A DNA stretch of 64,000 nt from Idiomarina seosinensis (GCF_003987275.1 NZ_PIQF01000001.1:1054001-1118000); one strand, 5' to 3'; shown: positions 7,111 through 16,374, counted from the first letter of the stretch. Numbers and translations are program-made. The notes: generated by a model not told the origin, from the letters alone.

Positions 7111-7774
7111 TTTTACAACAGGATACACCGATACCATTCGTAAATTAGGTATTTGCACCGTCAGCCAACGCGACCCATTAACGGGTCGCACTAACTCAGT
7201 TCAAATGCACGAAGTGTATGACGAGCAAAGGTTTAGGCAATGGTTAAACATGCCGCCAGTAACATTCGAGCTGCTTGACTCGATACTGGCAACAACCCAT
7301 ATCAACCAGTGGAGCGAGGCTAACGACCGCAAGCTTCGACAATACATGTTACCCATCGTGATTAGCAGCTTTAAGGTCGCTGCCCACGCGGGCGACCCAA
7401 CGCTTCACATTGCATCTACTGCGAGGGAAATATATTACTTTGTCTCCAGCGATAACGAAGACGATAACAAGGAGCTGGCGCTATTTATCGGCAAGCTAAT
7501 AACGGTCTACCTCAGAGCTCAAGGGCAAAACATGCCCAAAGTAGTCCGGCCTGAGCTGCTTGCAGCTATTCAACGCCAGGAAGCCGGTATCATTCATCGT
7601 GTCATCAAGTCGAACCTATTAGGTATCAGTCCTCATGCACATGGCAAGTACGTAGGAGAGACCAAGCGGCAGGTAATTAGCGATGCACATGAAACCAACG
7701 AATGCGATGACTCAAACCACATAACGGCTCAAATAGCAGCGCATATAGCCACTGACATCACATTCAACGTCTAG
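7100..7774 (+). CDS. Unknown protein, 224 residues, coupled to alpA
   Basis: The start at 7100 (MRFDFTTGYTDTIRK) is preferred: it has GGGAGGAA just upstream and overlaps the alpA stop, so translation is probably coupled. I do not recognise the family. The protein is soluble with no signal peptide; a helical central part (residues 60-150) is followed by a His- and Thr-rich tail. In P4-like islands the gene after alpA is usually an element-specific regulator or replication helper, but nothing in the sequence proves that here. Confidence 0.55.
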   Translation: MRFDFTTGYTDTIRKLGICTVSQRDPLTGRTNSVQMHEVYDEQRFRQWLNMPPVTFELLDSILATTHINQWSEANDRKLRQYMLPIVISSFKVAAHAGDPTLHIASTAREIYYFVSSDNEDDNKELALFIGKLITVYLRAQGQNMPKVVRPELLAAIQRQEAGIIHRVIKSNLLGISPHAHGKYVGETKRQVISDAHETNECDDSNHITAQIAAHIATDITFNV

Positions 7775-7803
7775 TCCCCAACATACCCTTAACTTGCATG
7801 ACA

Positions 7804-7841
7804 ACACCTGACAGGTGCGCCTTTGCGTGCCTGTTGGGTGT
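7804..7841 (+). ncRNA. Strong 17-bp RNA hairpin, possible structured or regulatory RNA
   Basis: Bases 7804-7820 pair with 7825-7841 around a CUUU loop with no mismatches: 13 Watson-Crick pairs and four G-U pairs in two tandem sets. Read from the other strand the G-U pairs would become A-C mismatches, so the structure is selected, if at all, in plus-strand RNA. There is no U-run after it, so it is not a classic terminator. It lies between the unknown gene and the second alpA. Confidence 0.4.
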
Positions 7842-7960
7842 GGGAGCTGGGTTAGTGGAAGCGCCTACGCTCCATCGTGACCGCAGTTTTTGTGGTCTAT
7901 TGTTCGTACTCATTCATCTCAATTCTTACTAATGCTATGACACAAAAGAAGGAGGAGCAC

Positions 7961-8167
7961 ATGAGGTTTCTAAGGTTAAACGAGGTTCAAGAGCGCGTCG
8001 GGCTGGGACGCACCTCAATTTACAAACTGATTGGTGAAAGCAAATTCCCCAAGCCTGTTCATATCCTGGGTAGGAACGTCGCCTGGGTAGACTCGGAGAT
8101 TGATGAATGGATGATGGACCGTATTGATGAAAAGCGTGGTCTATCGGTGCCAAACATCAGGTATTAA
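7961..8167 (+). CDS. AlpA-family phage regulatory protein, copy 2
   Basis: The product is 68 residues. MRFLRLNEVQERVGLGRTSIYKLI and FPKPVHILGRNVAWVDSEIDEWM align residue for residue with the first AlpA, at about 50 percent identity by eye. The ATG at 7961 has an excellent AAGGAGGAG ribosome site; the earlier in-frame ATG at 7877 gives an unrelated extension and is rejected. Two AlpA paralogues within 1.1 kb suggest two separately controlled promoters, or antagonistic regulators of excision and cargo. Confidence 0.85.
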   Translation: MRFLRLNEVQERVGLGRTSIYKLIGESKFPKPVHILGRNVAWVDSEIDEWMMDRIDEKRGLSVPNIRY

Positions 8168-8338
8168 TATCTGTGCTGGTACACCACTTTCGAAGCCTAG
8201 GAACACCACCAGTATAAAAACTCCAAAGGAGCTATTAACAGCTGCGATAGTTTCATGAGTAATTAACTTGTGTGAATAAGCGCGCTAAAGGCAGTGGTAA
8301 AGGCCTAGTAAAACGTACAACTTGATAGCCGATTTTAA

Positions 8339-8357
8339 GTGGACGAATTTCGTCCAC
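8339..8357 (-). terminator. Hairpin after pldA
   Basis: GTGGACG-aattt-CGTCCAC is a perfect 7-bp stem just beyond the pldA stop. On the minus strand it is followed by TTAAAAT, a weak U-run, so it is only a tentative terminator. Confidence 0.4.
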
Positions 8358-8360
8358 GCA

Positions 8361-9398
8361 CTACAAAAGGTTATTTAAAGCTATTCCCAAGCCAAACCGT
8401 GTTTGCTTATGATTATAGTCAATTAAACTCTCACCATAGCCAGTGAAAACGCTCGCGTACCCATAAAACTTACCCCACAAAGGGAATGAAAAACTTACTT
8501 CTGCGGAGCCTCGACCAGTCTCAATCGCATGATTTAATCTAAAGCCGTATTCAAATTGACCATCATTATACCCAGCCGAAAACTCATAGTTTCCGACATA
8601 ATCTTCTATATTCGGGTTATCGTCGCCTCGTGATGCTATTGGATTTTCTTTAGCGTCCTCTTGCAACCGAACCCACGGTTTAAGCGAAAATACCCAGCTC
8701 CCTTTTTCAACCACGAACTGTGTATACAGGCGATTCCAGCTACGAGACAGTAACTGGCTCCGACCGTTTGACAAATGCTCTGCGCCAAAAATAACACCGG
8801 TATTAGCGTTAAAAGGCTCCCAGTCGGTCTTAATGGCATACACTATTTCCGGCATATAGTTCGTTTCCCGAAACGGCTTGGATATGCCGTCAGAGTAGAT
8901 CTGCCACCATGACTGAATAGTAAAACCAAAATATAGTTTGTCCTCTTCAAATAGCAGACTAGATTTGCTTAAGGGAACTTTTAAACTCAGTTGAAACTTA
9001 GCTTCATAATCTTCCAGATTCCTCTCATAACCTTCAATTTGAGCGTATTGCTCGTGGTTGATGTCATTTGTAGTAAGCATGGGTTGAATATAATTTCTGC
9101 GATGGGGAGTAATAACATAAGGTTCAAACTCCGTCTGTTGCTCTTCCCTCAAACGCTGAGTTAATACGCCGTTCTCTCTTTTAGGAACATCCACACTTGA
9201 TAAGTTCTGTCTTTTGTCGTTTTCAACATGTTTACGACACTCTTTTTTTATAGCTTCAACAGTATCGATAGAACCGGAGCCCTTCACTCGATCTAAAATG
9301 CAGAGTTCATATTCACTAAGTTGCTCACCATGACAAATAGGTATCGCGAACAACGTTAGGTTAAGAATTGAAAATACTGAAAACCGGTTAATCATCAC
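8361..9398 (-). CDS. pldA: Outer-membrane phospholipase A (OMPLA, PldA)
   Basis: This 345-residue protein has a signal peptide (to about residue 24) and a roughly 90-residue N-terminal stretch before the barrel. The catalytic triad pattern of OMPLA is complete: His208 and Ser210 in GAEHLSNGRS and Asn222 in SRSWNRLY, with the same spacing as His142/Ser144/Asn156 in E. coli. It ends with the barrel signature GYGESLIDYNHKQTRFGLGI. The enzyme hydrolyses acyl chains of phospholipids in the outer leaflet when membrane asymmetry is lost. It diverges from a GbsR-type regulator across an 18-bp palindrome. It is notable as island cargo because pldA is normally a core gene. Confidence 0.9.
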   Translation of the reverse strand: MMINRFSVFSILNLTLFAIPICHGEQLSEYELCILDRVKGSGSIDTVEAIKKECRKHVENDKRQNLSSVDVPKRENGVLTQRLREEQQTEFEPYVITPHRRNYIQPMLTTNDINHEQYAQIEGYERNLEDYEAKFQLSLKVPLSKSSLLFEEDKLYFGFTIQSWWQIYSDGISKPFRETNYMPEIVYAIKTDWEPFNANTGVIFGAEHLSNGRSQLLSRSWNRLYTQFVVEKGSWVFSLKPWVRLQEDAKENPIASRGDDNPNIEDYVGNYEFSAGYNDGQFEYGFRLNHAIETGRGSAEVSFSFPLWGKFYGYASVFTGYGESLIDYNHKQTRFGLGIALNNLL

Positions 9399-9429
9399 TC
9401 TAATATCTCTTGAAAAGTTTATTTATCTT

Positions 9430-9447
9430 GTTCAGTCTTGACTGAAC
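9430..9447. promoter_or_regulatory. 18-bp palindromic operator between pldA and the GbsR-type regulator
   Basis: GTTCAGTC-TT-GACTGAAC is a perfect palindrome 32 bp upstream of pldA and 48 bp upstream of the regulator gene. A -35-like TTGACT (9438-9443) lies inside it, so a bound repressor would block the rightward promoter. It is the likely binding site of the GbsR/MarR protein encoded beside it. Confidence 0.6.
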
Positions 9448-9495
9448 GAATTAAACAGCTTAGCCTTAAATCATCCAAATTAACAAGTTTTTACT

Positions 9496-9948
9496 ATGAA
9501 TAAGCTTACCGAAGCAGAATTACAGTTTATTACTGATATGGGCATGCACACTCAGGGCTATGGTCTTTCTCGCATTGCCGGGCAAATAGTTGCGGCTCTT
9601 ATCATATCTGATGCCCCGCTAAATACCGCCGACCTCATGAGCTTACTTGAAATAAGTAAAGGAAGTGTCAGCACCAATATTCGCTTTTTGGAAATGCTTC
9701 AGCTGGTCGAACGCAGAGCGCTGCCTGGTAAGCGCCAAAACTATTTTGTTATGCGCACCAACCCTTATGATTCGCTACTGGAATTAAAGATAAAGCAGCA
9801 TAAAGAAGCGAAAAAGATAATAACTGAAGCCAAAGCAAGTATTAAGAATTCGAAAGCTCAGGAGAAAATTACTGAGCTGGAGAGGTTTAATACGCTCTAC
9901 GATGAAAGCGTGAAAAAATTGCTGTTGGAATTGAAGTCGGAACGCTAG
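9496..9948 (+). CDS. GbsR/MarR-type transcriptional regulator
   Basis: The 150-residue protein is a winged helix followed by a charged coiled coil. FITDMGMHTQGYGLSRIAGQIVAALI (residues 11-36), the recognition-helix region LEISKGSVSTNIRFLEMLQLVERR (46-72) and PGKRQNYFVM are hallmarks of the GbsR branch of MarR regulators. These often sit next to RND pumps or transporters and repress them until an inducer appears. Here it precedes an RND adaptor gene by 67 bp and faces pldA, so it probably controls both directions. Confidence 0.85.
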   Translation: MNKLTEAELQFITDMGMHTQGYGLSRIAGQIVAALIISDAPLNTADLMSLLEISKGSVSTNIRFLEMLQLVERRALPGKRQNYFVMRTNPYDSLLELKIKQHKEAKKIITEAKASIKNSKAQEKITELERFNTLYDESVKKLLLELKSER

Positions 9949-10015
9949 GCCATGCTCAATAGTCAGAAAAGTTGACGTTTGACGAAAACATTTAAATAAT
10001 TTAGGTACAACATCA

Positions 10016-11134
10016 ATGACCTCATCATCACGTGGTTCACTGCATAAGCAGCAGGGCCAAATCAGTAGCTCTACAGCCGTATTTATTGCCATCGTAACCT
10101 TGGTTTTTTTGTGGATAGCCAGTGGTTTCATCTTCAGAGGCGACACAGAAAAGACAAGCGCAACTAAAAGCGATTTACCATCAGTTGCAGTAAAAAATAG
10201 TCAAGCCCAGCTTGTGGCTCGCGAGTTGACACTAAACGGCGAAATCAAACCAAATCAGCAACTTAATATTCGTGCACGTACCGACGGCATGCTTGAAATG
10301 ATTACCGATAGTGGCACTGACGTTGATCAAGGCGATGTCATAGCAAAACTGTCCATTGATGATCGCGAAGTGCAACGCACTCAGGCAGAAGCTCAATTAA
10401 AAAAGGCTCAAAGCGACTTCAATGCGACGAGAAAGCTCATAGAACAAAATTTGTCATCTCAGTCCCAACTCCAGGCGTTAGAAGCACAACTAGAAGCAGC
10501 ACGGGCACAGCTTCGTCGTATTACATTTGATATTGAAAATACCGAACTGATAGCACCGGTCAGCGGCGTTATCAATCAACGCTTTATTGAGCAAGGCGCT
10601 TATGTCTCAGCCGGCAATCAAGTACTAGAGCTTATCGATAACGATCCGTTAATTGCCATCATCAATGTGCAGCAAAGCCAAATTCACAGGCTCAAACTCA
10701 ATATGCCCGCAACGGTCAAACTCATTGGTGGTAATGATCGTCAAGGGCAGGTCAGCTTTATCGCTCCTATTGCCGACCCGCAGACCCGGACATTTCGTGT
10801 TGAAATAACTATTCCTAACCAAAACGATCCTATCCCCTCCGGTATGAGTGCCGAAGTGACGATAGAAACGAGCAAAGTTAAAGCACACAAAATTTCTGCG
10901 GCCCAAATCAAAATAGATGCATCTGGGCGCATGGGTGTTTTAACCATTAATGACAATAACGAAACACGTTTTTCTCCCGTTACTGTGGAGCGGGCAGACG
11001 TTAATGCCTTATGGGTCAGCGGGCTGGATGACCAAACGCGGTTAGTCATCATTAGCCATAGTTCTTTAACCGCTGGTCAAAAAGTTACCCCCAAACCCGT
11101 ACCTGCTGATTATGACAAGGGCGAGGAGTTATAA
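10016..11134 (+). CDS. RND efflux periplasmic adaptor (membrane fusion protein)
   Basis: The 372-residue adaptor is anchored by an N-terminal membrane helix (residues 22-41, VFIAIVTLVFLWIASGFIF). It has a split lipoyl domain (LNIRARTDGMLEMI near 75 and LIAPVSGVINQRFIEQGAYV near 182), a short coiled-coil hairpin between them (about 115-165), and the beta-barrel region. Its stop shares a base with the pump start (TAATG), so the two are translationally coupled. No outer-membrane factor gene is present, so a chromosomal TolC must be used. Substrate is unknown; the phospholipase neighbours suggest lipids or fatty acids, which is inference. Confidence 0.88.
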   Translation: MTSSSRGSLHKQQGQISSSTAVFIAIVTLVFLWIASGFIFRGDTEKTSATKSDLPSVAVKNSQAQLVARELTLNGEIKPNQQLNIRARTDGMLEMITDSGTDVDQGDVIAKLSIDDREVQRTQAEAQLKKAQSDFNATRKLIEQNLSSQSQLQALEAQLEAARAQLRRITFDIENTELIAPVSGVINQRFIEQGAYVSAGNQVLELIDNDPLIAIINVQQSQIHRLKLNMPATVKLIGGNDRQGQVSFIAPIADPQTRTFRVEITIPNQNDPIPSGMSAEVTIETSKVKAHKISAAQIKIDASGRMGVLTINDNNETRFSPVTVERADVNALWVSGLDDQTRLVIISHSSLTAGQKVTPKPVPADYDKGEEL

Positions 11135-14100
11135 TGAAAGCCTTTATTGCCGCCGCTTTCTCACGCAATCGCGCAGCGATTCTGTTACTCGCTGTATTGT
11201 TGATAATGGGCAGCATTGCCTACGCCACAATTCCTAAAGAAGCTGCACCCGAAATTGACATTCCGGTATTCACCGTCACCGTAAGCTACCCCGGCATTTC
11301 AACGGAAGACAGCGCACGTTTATTAGTCGAGCCGCTTGAGCGAAAATTACAAAGCATCGACGGTTTAGATACTTTAACCGCTCAAGCCGGTGAAGGCTTT
11401 GCCATGTTACAACTGGAGTTTGCCGCAGGCTTCGACAATGAAAAAGCACTACGTGATGTAAAGGACGAAACTGAAAAAGCAGAACAAGATTTACCGTCCG
11501 ATGCTGAGAAGCCCACGGTGCAAGAGGTTGATCTGTCTTTATTCCCCATTTTAACGGTTGCGCTCTCAGGCAATATTCCCGAACGGGACTTAATCCAACT
11601 GGCACGTAATTTAGAAGATAAACTTGAAACACTTAATGGCGTACTCGAAATCGATATGTCAGGTGATCGTGAAGATCTGTTAGAGATCATCATCAAACCT
11701 TTAGCCATGCAGTCTTACAACATTTCTTTAACGGAAGTGTCGAGAGCTATTAGTAATAACAACCTTTTAGTTACCGCAGGCGCGATGGATACCGGGGCAG
11801 GACGCATCAGCGTCGCCATCCCCGGCACCATTGAAAACATTGTCGATGTACTCGAGATGCCTATAAAAACTACGCCCAATAATGTGGTACGGGTCAGCGA
11901 TGTCGCCGAAGTCAGGCGAACTTTTAAAGACCCCGTCAGTTACGCCCGCATTGATGGTCAACCGTCGATAGCACTCGATATTAAAAAACTGAGTAGCGCT
12001 AATGTCATTGACGTTGTCGATCGTGTAACCCAAATGGTCGAGCAGCAGCGCACTGAATGGCCGACAACCGTTAATGTCGCTTATATGCAAAACCAGGCAG
12101 ACGATGTTAAGCAATTTCTGGGCGACCTTGAAAACAATGTCATACTCGCCATTATTCTGGTCATACTAACGGTCGTGGTGGCTTTGGGTGTAAAAGCTTC
12201 CCTGCTCGTTGCTCTTGCTATTCCAGGCTCATTTCTTGGTGGCATTTTAACGCTGCAATTGCTGGGTATTACACTGAACATCGTGGTCCTGTTCGCACTC
12301 ATTTTAGTTATTGGTATGTTAGTGGATGGTGCCATTGTCGTGGTCGACCTTGCAGAGCGCTATCGTCGACAAGGACAAGACCGATTACAAGCTTATCTGG
12401 CAGCTTCCCAACGCATGGCGTGGCCTATTATTGCGTCGACAATGACCACCCTCGCCGTATTTATACCACTGCTCTTTTGGCCAGGTATGGCCGGGCAATT
12501 TATGTTTTATCTGCCCGCCACTGTTATCATAACACTGCTCATGTCTTTGCTCATGGCACTGGTTTTCGTTCCGATAATTGGCTCCTCAGTAAAAAGCAAA
12601 GTATCAGTGACCTCACAATCAGCAAATGCAGCAGACAACGGTTCAAAACTCCAGTCTTTGGTTAGCTATATGGTGGATAAGCCGTTACTTGCTTTGCTGG
12701 TCAGCCTGTTTGTCTTATTACTTTCATTTTTCCTCTACAGCAAGCTCGGGCAAGGCATAAACTTTTTCCCTGACATCGAAGCCGACCGGATACAAATACA
12801 AGTTCAAGCCGATGGTAATTTATCAGTAAGTGAAGCCGACAATCTGGTTAAGCTCGTCGATAAGACCGTTGCACCAGTCGCAGGCATTGAACGCATTTAT
12901 TCTCGTACCATCGGATCAGTTGAGGAAAGGCTGAAAGCGAACCTGGATTCTGAAATTATTGGTACACTACAAATCGATTTGCTGGATTGGCAGGAGCGTG
13001 ATTCTGCCACAAAAATTATACAAAACATCCGTACTAAAACAGACAACTTACCCGGGATAGCGCTAAAGATTGAAAAACAACAAAGCGGTCCGTCCTCTTC
13101 TCGTCCGGTCTCTGTAGAAGTATCAGCGAAAGATCGGAGCTTATTGCCTGAAGCCGTAGACAACTTGCTCAAAATGATGAAAGAATCAGATGAATTTATC
13201 GATACATCCAGTGACATGGCGACCCCTAAGCCACAGATAAAAATTGATGTGGACCGCGAAAAAGCTGCCGAGTATGGCGTCGATGTCGCGACCTTAGGTA
13301 CCTTAGCGCGTCTATTGACCGACGGTGTCTTAGTTGGTACTTACCTTCCTGAATCGGCGCCAGAGCAGGTTGATATTCGTATACGCTATCCCTGGGAAGA
13401 GCGCTCAATGGCCGACCTAGCCAATTTGCGCATCCCCGCGAGCCGGGGTCTGATGCCGATAGAGAACTTTGTCCAGTTATCGCCGAGTTTAAGTCCAACA
13501 ATTATAACTCGTGTCAATTCGCGCAATGTACAAACTGTAGAATCAGGCCTTGTTCCCGGGGTTACCGTCGTCGAAGCAACGGAAACGTTGCGACAAAAAA
13601 TCAAGCAGAGTGATTTTGCCAAAGGTGTGGAATTTGATTTTACCGGAGAGCTTGACGACCAAAATGAAGCCATGAGCTTTTTACTATTGGCATTTGCCTT
13701 AGCCATTTTCTTAATGCTCTTCGTTTTACTATTACAGTTGAATAGCTTTTTTCAGGGGGCTTTAGTGCTATCCGCCATTGTCTTTTCTCTAGCTGGCGTA
13801 CTGCTTGCGCTGCTGGTTCGACAAGAGCCTTTTTCCGTGGTCATGAGTGGTATTGGCATTATGGCACTCGCGGGTATTGTGGTGAATAATAACATCGTTC
13901 TAATCGACGCATATAACGAGTACCGCTCAGATGGATTATCACCGATGGACGCAGCAGTGAAAGCAGCAATGCAACGTTTAAACCCTGTGCTTCTCACCGC
14001 AACGACAACGATAGTTGGATTGTTACCCATGGTCTTGGGTTTAACTGTCGACTTTTTTGAGCGTGATATTTTTATGGGAGCACCTTCGGGACAATACTGG

Positions 14101-14214
14101 ATCCAGTTATCTACCGCACTGGTTGGCGGACTGCTAGTTGCGACGTTTATTACGCTTCTATTAACTCCGGCAATGCTTGCCTGGGACGGCCAAAGAAGGG
14201 AGAAAGCCAATTAA
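11134..14214 (+). CDS. RND family efflux permease
   Basis: At 1026 residues it has normal RND length, with an N-terminal helix, two large periplasmic loops and two sets of membrane helices (about 335-490 and 855-1015). The IPKEAAPEIDIPVFTV start, the GALIVVVD-like segment in the TM4 region (LVDGAIVVVDLAERYRR) and the TM10 GIMALAGIVVNNNIVLIDAYNEYR region are typical. It resembles the HAE1-like pumps of Alteromonadales, not AcrB itself. It forms an operon with the adaptor upstream and the PLD gene 13 bp downstream, an unusual combination. It is distinct from the chromosomal RND pump at 55368-58544. Confidence 0.88.
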   Translation: MKAFIAAAFSRNRAAILLLAVLLIMGSIAYATIPKEAAPEIDIPVFTVTVSYPGISTEDSARLLVEPLERKLQSIDGLDTLTAQAGEGFAMLQLEFAAGFDNEKALRDVKDETEKAEQDLPSDAEKPTVQEVDLSLFPILTVALSGNIPERDLIQLARNLEDKLETLNGVLEIDMSGDREDLLEIIIKPLAMQSYNISLTEVSRAISNNNLLVTAGAMDTGAGRISVAIPGTIENIVDVLEMPIKTTPNNVVRVSDVAEVRRTFKDPVSYARIDGQPSIALDIKKLSSANVIDVVDRVTQMVEQQRTEWPTTVNVAYMQNQADDVKQFLGDLENNVILAIILVILTVVVALGVKASLLVALAIPGSFLGGILTLQLLGITLNIVVLFALILVIGMLVDGAIVVVDLAERYRRQGQDRLQAYLAASQRMAWPIIASTMTTLAVFIPLLFWPGMAGQFMFYLPATVIITLLMSLLMALVFVPIIGSSVKSKVSVTSQSANAADNGSKLQSLVSYMVDKPLLALLVSLFVLLLSFFLYSKLGQGINFFPDIEADRIQIQVQADGNLSVSEADNLVKLVDKTVAPVAGIERIYSRTIGSVEERLKANLDSEIIGTLQIDLLDWQERDSATKIIQNIRTKTDNLPGIALKIEKQQSGPSSSRPVSVEVSAKDRSLLPEAVDNLLKMMKESDEFIDTSSDMATPKPQIKIDVDREKAAEYGVDVATLGTLARLLTDGVLVGTYLPESAPEQVDIRIRYPWEERSMADLANLRIPASRGLMPIENFVQLSPSLSPTIITRVNSRNVQTVESGLVPGVTVVEATETLRQKIKQSDFAKGVEFDFTGELDDQNEAMSFLLLAFALAIFLMLFVLLLQLNSFFQGALVLSAIVFSLAGVLLALLVRQEPFSVVMSGIGIMALAGIVVNNNIVLIDAYNEYRSDGLSPMDAAVKAAMQRLNPVLLTATTTIVGLLPMVLGLTVDFFERDIFMGAPSGQYWIQLSTALVGGLLVATFITLLLTPAMLAWDGQRREKAN

Positions 14215-14227
14215 ACTTGGCTTCACT

Positions 14228-15736
14228 ATGCGCTTACACCATATCGTGTTAACGGTCATTATTTGTTCTAGCTGTATCGCCTGCAGCAGTCTGCCCGACT
14301 TAGAACAGCGAACGCCAAGCTACTCTGTGCCAGTTTCAAAAACTCAAAGCACTCGGCTTGGTCAGTTCTTATCTCCGGTACTTCGAAACTCCCCCCAAAG
14401 TACCGGTATAATACCTTTAGCCGAAGCAGAGCCGTCCTTAGATGCCAGGCTGATATTAATCAACAATGCACAAGTTGCACTGGACATTCAATATTATATC
14501 TGGCGTGACGATAAGTCTGGGCAACGTTTAACTAAAGCCATTTTCCGAGCTGCTAATCGTGGTGTAAAGGTTAGGTTGTTATTGGACGATCTTCACTCCC
14601 GGGATATCGACGAGCCCTTACAAAGACTAAATGGTCATCCTAGTATAGAAGTGCGATTATTTAACCCCTTTCTCCCCAGAAGCTCTCGAGTACTGGGGTT
14701 TATAACCGACTTCCCACGAGCAAACAGACGCATGCACAACAAGTCTCTTACCGTGGACAATCAAGCTACGATAGTCGGGGGAAGAAACATCGGTGATGAC
14801 TATTTTTACCGCTCTGATGGTATTCTTTTTGCTGATCTGGATGTTCTTGCGATAGGAGATGTAGTTGCGAAAGTATCCAGCGATTTTGACGCTTTTTGGA
14901 ACAGTAACTCAGCTTACCCCTATGAACTTATTTCTCAATCGACGACGCCATCAGACTCCCCTTTATTTATTCATCAAACTAATATTGATCAACCATCCGA
15001 TCTCAGTGAGTTATTGGATAACGATTCAATTATTTGGGCTGAAACTCAAATCGTGAGTGATAGCCCGCTTAAAGCCTTAGGTAAAGCGGAGCCGGATCAA
15101 CTCATTGTTCACGCACTCCGAAAGATAATTGGTCAACCTAAAAAGCAATTATTACTGGTTTCTCCCTATTTCGTACCAACCCTGTCGGGAGTAAAAGCGC
15201 TAGAGAGCATTGCGGAAAACGGGGTGAGTATTAGTGTGTTAACAAATTCCTTTGCCGCTACCGATGTTGCCGTTGTGCACTCGGGATACGCAAAGTGGAG
15301 GAAACGTCTCTTAGAAGCTGATATACGCTTATTTGAGATGCGCCCAGGTACTGTTGGCACCGATACCACTATCTATGAATCTGTCGAAACAAGTTTCTCC
15401 AGTTCAGCAAGCAGCCTTCATGCAAAAACGTTTGCCGTTGACGGACAACGTGTTTTTGTTGGCTCATTTAACTTTGACCCTCGCTCAGCAAGGCTCAATA
15501 CTGAGCTTGGCTTTGTTATTGAGAGCCCCGAAATAGCATCAACGATGGCAGATGTCTTTATCGAAGAAGTCCCTTACAGCGCCTATGAAGTGCGCTTAGC
15601 TCCATCCGGTTCGCTATACTGGCTTGAGCAAAACGGCAGCCATCATCGCCGATACGATACAGAGCCAGGAACAACCTGGTTTCAAAGGTTTTCGGCCGGA
15701 TTTTTTTCATTGTTACCCATTGATTGGTTGCTTTGA
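14228..15736 (+). CDS. Phospholipase D family lipoprotein (ClsC/YmdC-like)
   Basis: The start at 14228 gives a 502-residue protein with a lipoprotein-like signal (VLTVIICSSCIACSS; the probable lipid Cys is residue 19, with an imperfect lipobox). Two HKD motifs are present: HNKSLTVD (His170, Lys172, Asp177) with GGRNIGDDYF, and HAKTFAVD with GSFNFDPRSARLNTELG near residue 398. This two-HKD layout with a lipoprotein start is that of ClsC/YmdC, which makes cardiolipin from phosphatidylglycerol and phosphatidylethanolamine; simple phospholipase D activity is also possible. It is separated from the RND gene by 13 bp. Confidence 0.85.
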   Translation: MRLHHIVLTVIICSSCIACSSLPDLEQRTPSYSVPVSKTQSTRLGQFLSPVLRNSPQSTGIIPLAEAEPSLDARLILINNAQVALDIQYYIWRDDKSGQRLTKAIFRAANRGVKVRLLLDDLHSRDIDEPLQRLNGHPSIEVRLFNPFLPRSSRVLGFITDFPRANRRMHNKSLTVDNQATIVGGRNIGDDYFYRSDGILFADLDVLAIGDVVAKVSSDFDAFWNSNSAYPYELISQSTTPSDSPLFIHQTNIDQPSDLSELLDNDSIIWAETQIVSDSPLKALGKAEPDQLIVHALRKIIGQPKKQLLLVSPYFVPTLSGVKALESIAENGVSISVLTNSFAATDVAVVHSGYAKWRKRLLEADIRLFEMRPGTVGTDTTIYESVETSFSSSASSLHAKTFAVDGQRVFVGSFNFDPRSARLNTELGFVIESPEIASTMADVFIEEVPYSAYEVRLAPSGSLYWLEQNGSHHRRYDTEPGTTWFQRFSAGFFSLLPIDWLL

Positions 15737-15844
15737 AAAGTGAGTTGGCTTACTCGGTAAAGCGCCATTTTTTCTTAATCACTTTATGTACGAACCATGG
15801 TCATATTAGTCGGTTTTTTTGTTGGAATGCTATAGGTCATAAAA

Positions 15845-16360
15845 ATGCTAAATAGAATACTAAAGTATCTAGGTATAGCGTGGATGGTTATTATTTTTGT
15901 TTTTGTTCCCATTGCTTATACCGCATTACTATTCGCCTCTGATGCAGAAATAAATATGTCGGTCACTATTTTTTTTATCTCTACAGTATTCATCACTTCA
16001 CTTTGGAATATCTTCAAAAAGTATCGCGAGTACAAGGTTGGGCTCCAACTTAGCAAGATGTTTTTAGCCATCTATGTAACTATTTTTGCGTTTGCCACTC
16101 TTTATCAAAGAGCTGGGATTTTATACGGTCAGGAAATCTCTTTTAGTCCTGTTGACGCCCTGTACTTTTCAGTAGTGACATGGACCACTTTAGGTTATGG
16201 AGACTTTCAACCCACTGAAAGCTTGCGCTTATTGGCCGCTTTCCAGGCGTTATTAGGAACTTTCTTTATACCAATGCTTATAGCGGCAGTGCTATTCTCA
16301 TTACAACTAAAGTCTCAAAAGCACAGTTTACAAAAAAACACTAACGGTTCAAAACCATAG
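15845..16360 (+). CDS. Small potassium-channel-like protein (Ion_trans_2)
   Basis: The 171-residue membrane protein appears to have helices at about 9-30, 38-57, 68-88 and 129-152, with a pore loop between the last two. The filter sequence TWTTLGYGDFQP contains the K+-selective TLGYGD motif. No cytoplasmic RCK or cyclic-nucleotide domain is present, so gating is likely by voltage, tension or lipid. It lies between two lipase genes and 14 bp before the patatin gene, so it may respond to membrane state; that is inference. Confidence 0.82.
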   Translation: MLNRILKYLGIAWMVIIFVFVPIAYTALLFASDAEINMSVTIFFISTVFITSLWNIFKKYREYKVGLQLSKMFLAIYVTIFAFATLYQRAGILYGQEISFSPVDALYFSVVTWTTLGYGDFQPTESLRLLAAFQALLGTFFIPMLIAAVLFSLQLKSQKHSLQKNTNGSKP

Positions 16361-16374
16361 AGCGAATAGTTTAA

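Noticed and set aside
7789-7860. attC-like (integron) site around the 17-bp hairpin
   Set aside because: CTTAAC and GTTAG flank it loosely, but they do not fit the RYYYAAC/GTTRRRY consensus and no integron integrase is present.
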